Notes under the pieces: model-generated
The model's input: only the letters and a program-made list of their open reading frames with translations
What the model was told of the DNA's origin: nothing
Database searches by the model: none
Made by a program: the position numbers and the translations under genes
Source of the DNA: Rhodanobacter sp. Soil772
GTDB lineage: Bacteria; Pseudomonadota; Gammaproteobacteria; Xanthomonadales; Rhodanobacteraceae
Direction: 5' to 3'
Length of the DNA: 64,000 nt
NCBI RefSeq assembly: GCF_001428385.1
Contig: NZ_LMSK01000002.1
Location: 911,959 to 975,958, forward strand
Shown here: positions 16,530-25,614 of the stretch, one piece after another
Position numbering within the stretch: position 1 is the first letter of the stretch
Layout: the number at the start of each line of letters is the position of its first letter

Positions 16530-19500
16530 ATGAAAAACATTGCCCAGTTCTTCGTCGACCGGCCGATCATGGCCGCCGTGCTGTCGCTGCTGTTCGTGAT
16601 CACCGGCTCCATCGCGGTGTTCAAGCTGCCGATCAGCGAATACCCCGAAGTGGTGCCGCCCACCGTGGTGGTGCGCGCCGCCTACCCCGGCGCCAACCCG
16701 AAGGTGATCGCCGAAACCGTCGCCACGCCGCTGGAGGAACAGATCAACGGCGTGGAAGGCATGCTGTACACCTCCTCGCAGGCGACCAGCGACGGCGCGA
16801 TGACGCTGACCGTGACGTTCGCGCTCGGCACCGACCTCGACACCGCCCAGGTCGACGTGCAGAACCGCGTGGCACAAGCGCTGCCGAAACTGCCCGAGGA
16901 AGTGCAGCGGCTCGGCGTGACCACGCAGAAGAGTTCGCCCGACCTGACCATGGTGGTGCATCTCACCTCGCCGGATCAGCGCTACGACATGCTGTACCTG
17001 TCGAACTACGCGCGGCTGCACGTGAAGGACGTGCTGGGGCGGCTCGATGGCGTCGGCGACGTGCAGATCTTCGGCGCCGGCGAATACTCGATGCGCGTGT
17101 GGCTGGACCCGCAGAAACTGGCGCAGCGCTCGCTTACCACCGGCGACGTGATCAACGCGATCCGCGAGCAGAACGTGCAGGTCGCAGCCGGTGCGCTGAA
17201 TGCGCCGCCTGGGCCCAGCAACTCGGCGTTCCAGCTCAACATCAACACGCGCGGACGGCTGGTCAGCGAGGACGATTTCCGCAACATCATCGTGCGCACC
17301 GACGCGCGCGGCGGCGTCACCCATCTGGGCGACGTGGCCAAGGTCGACCTGGGCTCGAACAACTACGCGCTGCGCAGCTTGCTCGACAACCAGCCGGCGG
17401 TGGCGCTGCCGATCTTCGCGCGGCCGGGCTCGAACGCGATCCAGATCTCCGACGAGGTGCGCGCCACCATGGCGCAGCTGAAGCAGGAGTTCCCGCAGGG
17501 CGTCGACTACCAGATCGTGTACGACCCCACCGTGTTCGTGCGCGGCTCGATCGAGGCGGTGGCGCACACGCTGCTGGAGGCGATCCTGCTGGTGGTGCTG
17601 GTGGTGATCCTGTTCCTGCAGACCTGGCGCGCCTCGATCATCCCGCTGGTGGCGGTGCCGGTGTCGCTGATCGGCACGTTCGCGGTGATGTACCTGGCCG
17701 GCTTCTCGCTCAACGCGCTGTCGCTGTTCGGACTGGTGCTGGCGATCGGCATCGTGGTCGATGACGCGATCGTGGTGGTGGAGAATGTGGAACGGCACAT
17801 CGAACTCGGCCAGTCGCCGAAGGAGGCCACGCGCAAGGCGATGCACGAAGTCACCGGGCCGATCGTGGCGACCGCGCTGGTGCTGTGCGCGGTGTTCATC
17901 CCGACCGCCTTCGTCAGCGGCCTCACCGGCCAGTTCTATCGCCAGTTCGCGCTGACCATCGCGATCTCCACGGTGATCTCGGCGTTCAACTCGCTGACCC
18001 TGAGCCCGGCGCTCGCCGCGGTGCTGCTGAAGGGCCACGATGCGCCGAAGGACCGCCTCACGCGCGGGATCGACCGCGCGTTCGGCTGGCTGTTCCGCCC
18101 GTTCAACCGCGTTTTCCATCGCGGTTCCGAGCGCTATGTGGGCGGCGTCAGGCGCATCGTCGGCAAGGGCAAGCTGGCGCTGGTGGTGTACGCCGGCCTG
18201 ATCGCGCTGACCTGGTTCGGGTTCTCGCACGTGCCGACCGGCTTCGTGCCGGGCCAGGACAAGCAGTACCTGGTGGCGTTCGCGCAGCTGCCCGACGCGG
18301 CCTCGCTCGACCGTTCCGAGGGCGTGATCCAGCGCATGGGCGCGATCGCTCTGAAGCAGCCGGGCGTGGAGCACGCGGTAGCCTTCCCCGGCCTGTCGAT
18401 CAACGGCTTCACCAACTCGACCAACTCCGGCATCGTGTTCGTCACGCTTAAGCCGTTCGAGGAACGCCGCAGCGCGGATCTGTCGGCCGGCGCCATCGCC
18501 GGTGCGCTGAACCAGAAGTTCGCCTCGATCCAGGACGCCTACATCGCGGTGTTCCCGCCGCCGCCGGTGATGGGCCTGGGCACGATCGGCGGCTTCCGCA
18601 TGCAGATCGAGGACCGCGGCGACCGCGGCTTCGACGAGCTGTACCAGCAGACGCAGAACCTGATCGCCGCCAGCCGCAAGGATCCGGCGCTGGCCGGGCT
18701 GTTCTCCAGCTTCCAGATCAGCGTGCCGCAGGTGGACGCCGACGTGGACCGCGAGAAGGCCAAGACCGTCGGCGTGAACCTGGGCGACGTGTACCAGACC
18801 ATGCAGGCCTATATGGGCTCGCTCTACGTCAACGACTTCAACCGCTTCGGCCGCACCTACCAGGTGAACGTCTCGGCCGATCCGGCGTTCCGCCACACGC
18901 CCGAAGACATCATGCAGCTGAAGACGCGCAACGCGCAGGGCCAGATGGTGCCGCTGGGCTCGTTCGTCACGGTGAAACAAGGTGCCGGCCCGGATCGCGT
19001 GCAGCACTACAACGGCTATCCCACCGCCGAGATCAACGGCGGCCCGGCGCCGGGTTTCAGCTCGGGCCAGGCGCAGGCGGCGATGGAGAAGCTGGCGAAG
19101 GACAACCTGCCGAACGGCGTCAGCTTCGAATGGACCGAGCTGACCTACCAGCAGATCCTCGCCGGCAACACCGCGATCCTGGTGTTCCCGCTGTGCGTGC
19201 TGCTGGTGTTCCTGGTGCTGTCGTCGCTGTACGAGAGCTGGTCGCTGCCACTGGCGGTGATCCTGATCGTGCCGATGGTGCTGTTGTCCGCGATCGCCGG
19301 CGTGTGGCTGTCGGGTGGCGACAACAACATCTTCACCCAGATCGGCTTGATCGTGCTGGTCGGGCTGGCGTGCAAGAACGCGATCCTGATCGTGGAGTTC
19401 GCCCGCGAACGCCAGCATGAAGGCATGAGCCGCCACGAGGCGGTGCTGGAAGCGGCCCACCTGCGGCTGCGCCCGATCCTGATGACCTCGTTCGCCTTCA

Positions 19501-19721
19501 TCATGGGCGTGGTACCGCTGGTCACCTCGCACGGCGCCGGCGCCGAGATGCGCCACGCGATGGGCGTGGCGGTGTTCGCCGGCATGCTCGGCGTGACCAT
19601 CTTCGGGCTGATCTACACGCCGTTGTTCTATGTCGTCATTCGCGCCCTGGTCGAGCGCCGCGAGGCGCGCGCGGCCGAGCGCGCCGCCGCGCACGCCCAA
19701 CCGGCGCTGGAGAACCACTGA
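16530..19721 (+). CDS. RND multidrug efflux transporter (HAE1, MexF/AcrB type)
   Basis: A 1063-residue inner-membrane proton antiporter with the family's usual length and 12 helices in two halves. Seen: FFVDRPIMAAVLSLLFVITG at helix 1, AYPGANPKVIAETVATPLEE, the TM4 proton-relay aspartates GIVVDDAIVVVENVER, and the TM10 Lys in GLACKNAILIVEFAR. Large periplasmic loops carry the porter and docking domains (FPPPPVMGLGTIGGF). Substrates are probably hydrophobic drugs; which ones cannot be inferred. It is the second gene of the LysR-linked operon, and its TGA overlaps an in-frame ATG of the following outer-membrane gene. Confidence 0.97.
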   Translation: MKNIAQFFVDRPIMAAVLSLLFVITGSIAVFKLPISEYPEVVPPTVVVRAAYPGANPKVIAETVATPLEEQINGVEGMLYTSSQATSDGAMTLTVTFALGTDLDTAQVDVQNRVAQALPKLPEEVQRLGVTTQKSSPDLTMVVHLTSPDQRYDMLYLSNYARLHVKDVLGRLDGVGDVQIFGAGEYSMRVWLDPQKLAQRSLTTGDVINAIREQNVQVAAGALNAPPGPSNSAFQLNINTRGRLVSEDDFRNIIVRTDARGGVTHLGDVAKVDLGSNNYALRSLLDNQPAVALPIFARPGSNAIQISDEVRATMAQLKQEFPQGVDYQIVYDPTVFVRGSIEAVAHTLLEAILLVVLVVILFLQTWRASIIPLVAVPVSLIGTFAVMYLAGFSLNALSLFGLVLAIGIVVDDAIVVVENVERHIELGQSPKEATRKAMHEVTGPIVATALVLCAVFIPTAFVSGLTGQFYRQFALTIAISTVISAFNSLTLSPALAAVLLKGHDAPKDRLTRGIDRAFGWLFRPFNRVFHRGSERYVGGVRRIVGKGKLALVVYAGLIALTWFGFSHVPTGFVPGQDKQYLVAFAQLPDAASLDRSEGVIQRMGAIALKQPGVEHAVAFPGLSINGFTNSTNSGIVFVTLKPFEERRSADLSAGAIAGALNQKFASIQDAYIAVFPPPPVMGLGTIGGFRMQIEDRGDRGFDELYQQTQNLIAASRKDPALAGLFSSFQISVPQVDADVDREKAKTVGVNLGDVYQTMQAYMGSLYVNDFNRFGRTYQVNVSADPAFRHTPEDIMQLKTRNAQGQMVPLGSFVTVKQGAGPDRVQHYNGYPTAEINGGPAPGFSSGQAQAAMEKLAKDNLPNGVSFEWTELTYQQILAGNTAILVFPLCVLLVFLVLSSLYESWSLPLAVILIVPMVLLSAIAGVWLSGGDNNIFTQIGLIVLVGLACKNAILIVEFARERQHEGMSRHEAVLEAAHLRLRPILMTSFAFIMGVVPLVTSHGAGAEMRHAMGVAVFAGMLGVTIFGLIYTPLFYVVIRALVERREARAAERAAAHAQPALENH

Positions 19722-19778
19722 TGAAAACATTCATTCACGACAAGCCGTCGGATCAATCCACGCAGTCGCTTTTCGCTC

Positions 19779-19926
19779 GTCATTCCTGCGAAGGCAGGAC
19801 AAAAGTGAGCCATGCGAGCGTTGAACAGCCGAAGGCTGGCCCCGGAGGGGCGAGCGTAGCGAGTCATCGCACTACCGCGCGCATCAGCAAACAGGCAAGT
19901 GCGATCCCGGCCTTCGCCGGGATGAC
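19779..19926. repeat. Diverged REP pair inside the 5' part of the outer-membrane factor reading frame
   Basis: GTCATTCCTGCGAAGGCAGGA at 19779-19799 (left unit) and GCGATCCCGGCCTTCGCCGG with GATGAC at 19901-19926 (right, inverted unit) flank about 100 bases. The intervening bases also include GGCCCCGGAGGGGCGAGCG. The reading frame from 19721 stays open through both units. Confidence 0.75.
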
Positions 19927-19942
19927 GGCCAAGAGCACCGGA

Positions 19943-21388
19943 ATGACGGCGGGGATTCTTCGAGCGTCGTTGCTGGCCACCGCCCTCGCATTGGCCGCTT
20001 GTGTCAGCGTCGGCCCGGACTACCACGCAACGAAACCCGTCGCGCCGCAACTGCAGGGACTGGACGCCGCACAGGAAAACAGCGCGCAGTTCCAGGCCGC
20101 GTGGTGGAAGCAGTTCAACGATCCCACGCTCGATGCACTGATCCAGCGCGCCGCGGCGAACAACCTCGACCTGCGCATCGCGGTGGCGCGGCTGCATGAA
20201 GCGCGCGCGCTGCTCAGCGGCGCGAAGTCCGAGCAGCTGCCGACCATCGACACGGACGTGAACTACACGCGCAGTCGCGGCCAGCAACCCGGCTTCGGCA
20301 CGCAGCGGCAAACGGTGACCGCGTACCAGGCCGGCTTCGACGCGTCGTGGGAGCTGGACCTGTTCGGCGGCGTGCGCCGTTCGGTGGAAGCGGCCGGTGC
20401 CGACCTCGGCGCCAGCGAGGCGGCGCTGCATGACGCCCAGGTCAGCCTGCTGGCCGAAGTCGCGCGCAACTATTTCGAACTGCGCGGCAGCCAGTTGCGG
20501 CTCGACATCGCGCGCCGCGACATCGACAACCAGCAGCAGACCGTGCACCTCACCGAGGTACGCCAGCAGCTCGGCTCCGGCGCGGAGCAGGACGTGGCCA
20601 GCGCGAAGGCACGGCTCGCCGCGGTGCAGGCGCAACTGCCGCTGCTGCAGACCCAGGCCAGCGCCAGCGAATACCGCCTCGCCGTGCTGCTCGGCGAGCG
20701 CCCGGGCGAGCTCGACATCGACGTGTCGCCGAAGAGCTTCACCCCGATCGCGGCCAGCCTGCCGATCGGCGACGCCGGCGACGTGCTGGCGCGGCGTCCG
20801 GACGTACGCATGGCCGAACGCGAATACGCCGCCGCCACCGCGCGCATCGGCGTGGCCAAGGCGGACTTCTTCCCGCACATCTCGCTGGGCGGCTTCCTCG
20901 GCTTCCTGTCCGGGCGCAGCAACGACTTCGGCAGCCCGTCGACGCGCGCCTGGTCGCTGGCGCCCAGCATCAGCTGGGCCGGGCTCAACGTGCAGCGCGT
21001 GCGGGCGAACCTGCACGCCAGCGAGGCGCGCACCGATGCGGCGCAGGCGAACTACCAGCGCACCGTGCTGGAAGCGATCGAGGATATCGACAACGCGGTC
21101 ACCGGCTTCAACCAGCAGCGCGTGCGCGTCGATCACCTGATCGAGCAGGGCACGCAGAGCAAGCGCGCCGCCGACCTGGCCCGCGTGCGCTACCAGGAAG
21201 GCGCCACCGGCTTCCTCGAACTGCTGGATGCCGAACGCACCCAGCTCGCCGCCGAAGATGACCTGGCGCAGGCCGAGGCGGCGATCAACACGCGCGCCGT
21301 CGCCTTGTACAAGGCACTCGGCGGCGGCTGGCAGGCCTGCGGCGACGAGCGCTGCAGCGCGGTGGCCGCCACCAGCACGGCGCCATGA
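19943..21388 (+). CDS. RND outer-membrane factor lipoprotein (NodT/OprN type)
   Basis: The 481-residue mature-length protein starts at MTAGILRASLL and has a lipoprotein signal ending LALAAC. It has the duplicated OMF helical domains (WWKQFNDPTLDALIQRAAAN, ELDLFGGVRRSVEAAGADLG, EAIEDIDNAVTGFNQQRVRV). It forms the outer-membrane exit duct for the pump. The frame is open back to an ATG at 19721 overlapping the pump stop, but those 74 extra codons read through REP palindromes (RHSCEGR, IPAFAGMT) and would bury the signal peptide. I therefore start at 19943, with 19922 as an alternative. Its stop overlaps the SDR start (ATGA). Confidence 0.92.
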   Translation: MTAGILRASLLATALALAACVSVGPDYHATKPVAPQLQGLDAAQENSAQFQAAWWKQFNDPTLDALIQRAAANNLDLRIAVARLHEARALLSGAKSEQLPTIDTDVNYTRSRGQQPGFGTQRQTVTAYQAGFDASWELDLFGGVRRSVEAAGADLGASEAALHDAQVSLLAEVARNYFELRGSQLRLDIARRDIDNQQQTVHLTEVRQQLGSGAEQDVASAKARLAAVQAQLPLLQTQASASEYRLAVLLGERPGELDIDVSPKSFTPIAASLPIGDAGDVLARRPDVRMAEREYAAATARIGVAKADFFPHISLGGFLGFLSGRSNDFGSPSTRAWSLAPSISWAGLNVQRVRANLHASEARTDAAQANYQRTVLEAIEDIDNAVTGFNQQRVRVDHLIEQGTQSKRAADLARVRYQEGATGFLELLDAERTQLAAEDDLAQAEAAINTRAVALYKALGGGWQACGDERCSAVAATSTAP

Positions 21389-22119
21389 GCCGCCCGGCCC
21401 GGCGCCTGCCGGCGGCGACGCCGGTCTATCGCGTGGCCCTGGTCAGCGGCGCCAACCGCGGCCTCGGCTTCGAGGTGGCGCGCCAGCTCAGCGAACGCGG
21501 CATGACCGTGCTGCTCGGCGCGCGCGACCTGGACAAGGGCCTGCACGCGGCGCGCCAGCTGGCCGGCGCGCCGGGCGAGGTGATCGCGGTGCAGCTGGAC
21601 GTCACCCGCCAGGACCAGGTCGACACGCTGGCGCGCTGGATCGAGATCACCTACGGCCGGCTCGACGTGCTGGTCAACAACGCCGGCGGCCACTATGACT
21701 ACGCGGGTCGGGCCAGCGATGGTGAGCTCACGCCGGTACTCGACGCGATGCAAACCCATTTGTTCGGCGCGTGGCGCTTGTGCAGTGCGCTGCTGCCGCT
21801 GATGCGCCGGCATGGCTACGGTCGCATCGTGAATGTCTCGAGCGGTTGCGGCGCCAGCGGCTCGACCAGCAGCCACTGCGTGGCTTACCGCACCTCCAAG
21901 TCCGCGCTCAACGCGTACACGCGCACGCTGGCGGCGGAGCTGGACGGCAGCGGCATCGTGGTCAACGCGGTATGCCCGGGCTGGGTCGCCACCGAACTCG
22001 GCGGTCCCGGCGGCCGGCCGGTCGCCGCGGGCGCGACTGGCATCGTCTGGGCCGCCAGTCTGCCCGCGCCGGCACCGACCGGGCGCTTCTTCCGCGATGG
22101 TGAAGCGATCCCGTGGTAA
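21385..22119 (+). CDS. Short-chain dehydrogenase coupled to the efflux operon
   Basis: A 244-residue classical SDR. The cofactor loop is VSGANRGLGFEVARQL (TGxxxGxG-like), NNAGG is present, the catalytic Ser lies in NVSSGCGASG, and the catalytic YxxxK is in AYRTSKSALN. It probably reduces a carbonyl with NADPH (basic residue after the second strand: GARDLDK). The start overlaps the OMF stop by ATGA, so it is the fourth gene of the pump operon. SDRs at this position occur in several MexEF-like operons. The substrate may be a pumped or toxic carbonyl compound, by context only. Confidence 0.9.
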   Translation: MSRPARRLPAATPVYRVALVSGANRGLGFEVARQLSERGMTVLLGARDLDKGLHAARQLAGAPGEVIAVQLDVTRQDQVDTLARWIEITYGRLDVLVNNAGGHYDYAGRASDGELTPVLDAMQTHLFGAWRLCSALLPLMRRHGYGRIVNVSSGCGASGSTSSHCVAYRTSKSALNAYTRTLAAELDGSGIVVNAVCPGWVATELGGPGGRPVAAGATGIVWAASLPAPAPTGRFFRDGEAIPW

Positions 22120-22140
22120 GTCCGCCGCGGTGCCGCCGAC

Positions 22141-23322
22141 CTAACGCCCCACGATATGCGCGAACCACTCCCAGCCGCGTACGCGCTCGCAGATCAGCTT
22201 GGTGCAAGTCAGCATCGGCACCGCCAGCAGGGCGCCGGGGATGCCCCACAGCCAGCCCCAGATCAGCAGCCACAGCAGGATCGCGATCGGGCTGAGCCGC
22301 ATGCTGGCGCCCTGGATCAGCGGCGTGATCAGGTTGCCTTCCACCGCGGTGATGCCGGCGAAGGTCAGCACCGGCAGGAACACTTCCAGGCTGGCGTCGT
22401 TCGCGTAGAGCATGCACACCACCGCCAGCACGGTGGTGGTGACGATCGCGCCGACGTAAGGAATGAAGTTGGCGAACATCGCCACCGCGCCCCACAACAG
22501 CGGGTCGGGCACCTTGTACAGCCACAGCATGCCGGCGGTGATCGCGCCGAGGCTGGCGTTGATCAGCAGCGCGGTGAGCAGGTAGCGCGACACCTCGGTC
22601 TGGATGCCGCGCACGATGGTCACCGCATGCCGCTTGTAGGCGAAGCCGGGGGTGATCTCGACCAGCCGGCGCAGCATCGAGTCGCCGTAGATCAGGAAGA
22701 AGAACACCAGCAGCAGCACGCTGAGCACCGCCGCGAGCACCTTCGGCGCGGTCGAGACCACGTCCCAGGCGCTGATCGAGATCGGCGTGGACTGCGGAAC
22801 CTGCGCGCGGGTGGTGCCGCTGACCAGGGTCTGGGTGGCGCGGTTGGCCGCTTCCAGCGGCTTGGTGAAGCTGCGCAGTTTCGGCACGAAGCTCTTGATC
22901 GCCGTGGGCGCGCCGTGGAACCAGCCGATCGCCGGCTGCGCCAGCAGGCCCACGCCGCTGCCGATGCCGACGATCAGGCCAAGCATCAGCACGCTGGCGG
23001 TGAGCCAGCGCGGCAGGCGCAGGCGCGTACCGAGGACGACGATCGGGTTCAAGGCCAGCCCGATGAACGCGGCCAGCACCAGCGGAATCAGCAGGGCCTT
23101 GGTCAGGGTGATGGTGTACAGCAGCGCCAACAGCAACAACACGTTCAACACCATGCGGACCGCACGCAGGTGACGGCGCATGCCGCGTGCGGTATTCGGC
23201 CGGTGCAGCCGCTGCCGCGCCGATTCGTTGGCCGCTGTTGGTTCATCCAGGATGGCCAGCGTGCCGACCTCGACGACGGCTTCGTCCGGCGCTGGCGGGA
23301 GTGTTGGTTCGGGTTCGCTCAT
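22141..23322 (-). CDS. AI-2E/PerM family transporter
   Basis: A 393-residue permease with about 8 membrane helices. It carries the UPF0118 hallmarks LLIPLVLAAFIGLALNPIVV, FFFLIYGDSMLRRLVEITPG, LWGAVAMFANFIPYVGAIVT and IQGASMRLSPIAILLWLLIW. Family members export small molecules or ions; AI-2 export is shown for only one branch, so the name should not be read as function. The start overlaps the previous gene's stop (ATGA), making it the last gene of a minus-strand run of small envelope proteins beginning near 24722. It converges on the SDR with a 21-base gap. Confidence 0.9.
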   Translation of the reverse strand: MSEPEPTLPPAPDEAVVEVGTLAILDEPTAANESARQRLHRPNTARGMRRHLRAVRMVLNVLLLLALLYTITLTKALLIPLVLAAFIGLALNPIVVLGTRLRLPRWLTASVLMLGLIVGIGSGVGLLAQPAIGWFHGAPTAIKSFVPKLRSFTKPLEAANRATQTLVSGTTRAQVPQSTPISISAWDVVSTAPKVLAAVLSVLLLVFFFLIYGDSMLRRLVEITPGFAYKRHAVTIVRGIQTEVSRYLLTALLINASLGAITAGMLWLYKVPDPLLWGAVAMFANFIPYVGAIVTTTVLAVVCMLYANDASLEVFLPVLTFAGITAVEGNLITPLIQGASMRLSPIAILLWLLIWGWLWGIPGALLAVPMLTCTKLICERVRGWEWFAHIVGR

Positions 23323-23642
23323 GCCGGTTCGTCGCCATCGGCATCCGCCGCCGCGGCAGGGCTGGGGGCCAGCGCACCCAGCTCGGCCACCAGACGCGTG
23401 CCGTAGGCCACCGCCTCGGCCAGCCCGCCACCGAGCAGCGAACCCAGTCCCGGCACCCGCAGCGGATGCACGTCGAGGCTGCCCAGCACGAAGCCGGCCC
23501 CGGCGGCCGTGCCCACCGTCGCCAGCGGATGCTTGCGGCCGCGCACCAGCAGGGCGGCCGCCGGCGTGGTCAACGCATGCCGCGCCGTGCGCATGCGCAA
23601 CCGGGCGGCCTGCACCTTCGCCACACGATCGAATACGTTCAT
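23319..23642 (-). CDS. Small hydrophobic protein of the YqjE/PerM run, unknown family
   Basis: A 107-residue protein beginning MNVFDRVAKVQAARLRMRTA. It has a glycine/alanine-rich hydrophobic middle (VGTAAGAGFVLGSLDV, VPGLGSLLGGGLAEAVAYG) and an acidic alanine-rich tail. I recognise no named domain. The ATG overlaps the stop of the YqjE-like gene and the TGA overlaps the ATG of the AI-2E family permease, so expression is coupled to both. Length and composition suggest a membrane-associated accessory protein comparable to YqjK, but this is inference. Confidence 0.75.
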   Translation of the reverse strand: MNVFDRVAKVQAARLRMRTARHALTTPAAALLVRGRKHPLATVGTAAGAGFVLGSLDVHPLRVPGLGSLLGGGLAEAVAYGTRLVAELGALAPSPAAAADADGDEPA

Positions 23643-24124
23643 GACCGATCCTCGCCCCGGGTGTCCTGCCCGCTGTCCGCTCCGGCCGTATCGCCGGCTT
23701 CGGCCTTGTGCAGGGTTTCGCGCATCATCGCACTCCACTCGCTGCGCGTGGCGGGCAGGCTCATCCAGTGCATGCAGCGGCGGAACAGCAGGATCGAACC
23801 GAGCAGGAACAACACCTGCAGCAGCGCCAGCGCCAGCAGTGCCCAGATCCACGAATCGAACCACGCCGCCAGCAGCACGCCAAGCAGGCCCAGCAAGCTC
23901 AGACCAAGACCGACGCCGGCCACGGTGGCGGCCAGCCCCGCCAGCAGCATCCAGGAGACCGCGCTGCGCGCCAGTCCCAGTTCCGCCGCCAGCAATTGCA
24001 TCTGCGCGCCGAACAGCCGCTTGACCGCACGCGCGAACTGGCCGACTTCGGTCAGCCATCCAGACGACGACGGCGCCGGATCCGGCGCCGCCGCTGCGCG
24101 GGGTGACTCACCCTCGTCGTGCAT
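23639..24124 (-). CDS. YqjE-like phage-holin-family (PF07332) membrane protein
   Basis: A 161-residue protein. A cytoplasmic start is followed by WLTEVGQFARAVKRLFGAQM and two strongly hydrophobic segments (about residues 52-80 and 85-112: AVSWMLLAGLAATVAGVGLG, WIWALLALALLQVLFLLGSI) and a charged tail. This is the pattern of the YqjE/DUF1469 family, which accompanies the ribosome- and membrane-associated YqjD. The start MHDEGESP is chosen because longer readings run into the YqjD-like gene. Overlaps the next gene by ATGA. Despite the Pfam name nothing indicates a phage. Confidence 0.85.
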   Translation of the reverse strand: MHDEGESPRAAAAPDPAPSSSGWLTEVGQFARAVKRLFGAQMQLLAAELGLARSAVSWMLLAGLAATVAGVGLGLSLLGLLGVLLAAWFDSWIWALLALALLQVLFLLGSILLFRRCMHWMSLPATRSEWSAMMRETLHKAEAGDTAGADSGQDTRGEDRS

Positions 24125-24147
24125 TTCCGGCCCCTGCGTCGCGTCGC

Positions 24148-24510
24148 TCAACGTCGCAGGATGCGGCCGAGCAGCCAGCCGGCGCCGAGCGCGATGGCGA
24201 CCGACTGCACCGGCTTCTCGCGCACGTAGTCGCGTACCTGTTCCAGCCACGCGTCGGCGCGGTCCATCGTTTCGTCGTACACCTCGCGGCTGCGCTCGCT
24301 GACCCGGGCGGCCTTGTCGCTGGCCTTGTGCGCAGCGTCGGCGGCCTTGTCGGTGGCGTGATGCAGGCCTTCCTCGACGTGGTCGGCGGCGCGGTCCACC
24401 TTTTCCTTGGTCGTGGCCACCGCCGCGGAAGTGGCCTGCTTGATCCGCTCGGCACGCTCGTCGATGCGGCTGTCAGCGGGCTGTTCGGGGGTCTGGACTT
24501 GCTTGTTCAT
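24148..24510 (-). CDS. YqjD/ElaB-like (DUF883) tail-anchored protein
   Basis: A 120-residue protein. A long charged, alanine-rich amphipathic helix (KQATSAAVATTKEKVDRAAD, DKAADAAHKASDKAARVSER) is followed by VREKPVQSVAIALGAGWLLG and a basic end (RILRR), the tail anchor typical of YqjD/ElaB proteins that bind stationary-phase ribosomes to the inner membrane. The start MNKQVQT is preferred over an ATG 24 bases upstream. It lies 23 bases before the YqjE-like gene, matching the yqjD-yqjE order of E. coli. Confidence 0.87.
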   Translation of the reverse strand: MNKQVQTPEQPADSRIDERAERIKQATSAAVATTKEKVDRAADHVEEGLHHATDKAADAAHKASDKAARVSERSREVYDETMDRADAWLEQVRDYVREKPVQSVAIALGAGWLLGRILRR

Positions 24511-24566
24511 TGCATGCTCCGGGAAGGCTTCCAAGTGTGACGCAAACGCGGCGCTGCAGGCTGCTT

Positions 24567-24722
24567 TCAGCTGGCGCGGCGGAAGAACGCGATGATCGCC
24601 AGGATCAGGAAAATGATGAACAGGATCTTCGCGATCCCGGTCGCCGCGCCTGCGATGCCGCCAAAGCCGAGCACGGCGGCAATGATCGCGATGACCAGGA
24701 AAACCAGGGCGTAGTGAAGCAT
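24567..24722 (-). CDS. DUF1328 small membrane protein (YtjA-like)
   Basis: A 51-residue protein, nearly all membrane: [40 protein letters not shown], ending AFFRRAS. It matches the YtjA/DUF1328 family, conserved two-helix proteins often induced by envelope or osmotic stress. It is the first gene of the run leading to the YqjD-, YqjE- and PerM-like genes. A possible ribosome site is GAGGATGCCCCC just before the ATG. Confidence 0.9.
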   Translation of the reverse strand: MLHYALVFLVIAIIAAVLGFGGIAGAATGIAKILFIIFLILAIIAFFRRAS

Positions 24723-24861
24723 GGGGGCATCCTCTTCAGCAGTAAACGGCGATCGCGGTGGGGAAGACCGCGTGCTGCCATTCACCCACAGCCCGTGCCA
24801 TGCGGGTGTGAAGGGCACCGGCGCCACCCTGCACACGATGCCGACGTTTGCGCCCGTGCGT

Positions 24862-25485
24862 TCAGCCGGCGACGGCCGGGTTCAGGCTGTAGGTGCCGAC
24901 CAGCTCCGCCTCGGCCAGCACGTGGCCGACCATCGCCACACGCAGTTCGGCCAGCGAAAAGCCCTTGATCAGCGGCAGTGCGGCCACGTCGAGCGCGTGA
25001 ACCTTGAAGTGATAGTGATGCAGCAACGCGTCGTTCCACGGCGGGCACGGGCCGTCGTAGCCGAGGTACTCGCCGCCCATGTCGGCATCGCCGCTGAACC
25101 AGCCGGTGAAGTCGTTCACGCCCTGTACGCTGCCCGGCGGACCGAACGGCTCGCGCTTGCCGCGCGGGGTGACTTCGTCGCTGCAGGCGCCAGCGGCAAG
25201 CTCGCCGCATTCGGCCGGGATGTTCGCCATCAGCCAGTGCGTGAACTCCACCCGCGGCAGGTCAGCCGGCACACTGCGGCCTTTCTGGTTCACGTCGTCG
25301 CCGCGGCTGGGCACGTCGGTGTCGATGCAGGTGAGCACGAACGAGCGGGTGGCGGACGGTGCGTTTTTCCAGGCCAGGTGCGGACTCAGGTTATCCGACA
25401 GCGCGAACGGATCGGCGCGCTTGCCGAAGGCGAATGCTTCGGGAATCCGCTGGCCGTTGTCGAAGTTGTCGCTACGTAGTTGCAT
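24862..25485 (-). CDS. YbhB/YbcL-type PEBP (Raf kinase inhibitor-like) protein
   Basis: A 207-residue protein starting [20 protein letters not shown] with CGGAGACA before the ATG. It shows the PEBP ligand-pocket motifs [27 protein letters not shown] and [20 protein letters not shown]. No signal peptide, so cytoplasmic like YbhB. Bacterial members bind small anions or phospholipid heads, and their physiological role is poorly defined. REP units begin 34 bases upstream of the start, so its promoter must lie within or beyond them. Confidence 0.93.
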   Translation of the reverse strand: MQLRSDNFDNGQRIPEAFAFGKRADPFALSDNLSPHLAWKNAPSATRSFVLTCIDTDVPSRGDDVNQKGRSVPADLPRVEFTHWLMANIPAECGELAAGACSDEVTPRGKREPFGPPGSVQGVNDFTGWFSGDADMGGEYLGYDGPCPPWNDALLHHYHFKVHALDVAALPLIKGFSLAELRVAMVGHVLAEAELVGTYSLNPAVAG

Positions 25486-25518
25486 GGGGTGTCTCCGCTC
25501 GGGTTGCATGTTGCATAT

Positions 25519-25609
25519 GAAGTGCGATTCCTGCCTTCGCAGGAATGACGGAAAAAGATGCGACTTGCGCCCACCTTCGTCATTCCTGCGAAGGCAGGAA
25601 TCGCACTTC
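25519..25609. repeat. REP doublet, left side of the GIY-YIG cassette
   Basis: A 32-base unit at 25519-25550 (GAAGTGCGATTCCTGCCTTC, then GCAGGAATGACG) is repeated as an exact reverse complement at 25578-25609. Each unit contains the small palindrome CCTGCCTTCGCAGG-like core. The right unit ends 5 bases after the GIY-YIG stop codon. Confidence 0.92.
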
Positions 25610-25614
25610 AACGG

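Noticed and set aside
15744..19730. A 1328-codon open frame on the minus strand opposite the RND pump
   Set aside because: It is the complement of the RND transporter and adaptor, with His/Arg/Gln-rich shadow composition and translated REP palindromes, no domains.
23639..24124. Prophage holin
   Set aside because: The PF07332 name suggests a phage, but the neighbours are YqjD-like and DUF1328 genes, so it is the chromosomal YqjE-type protein.
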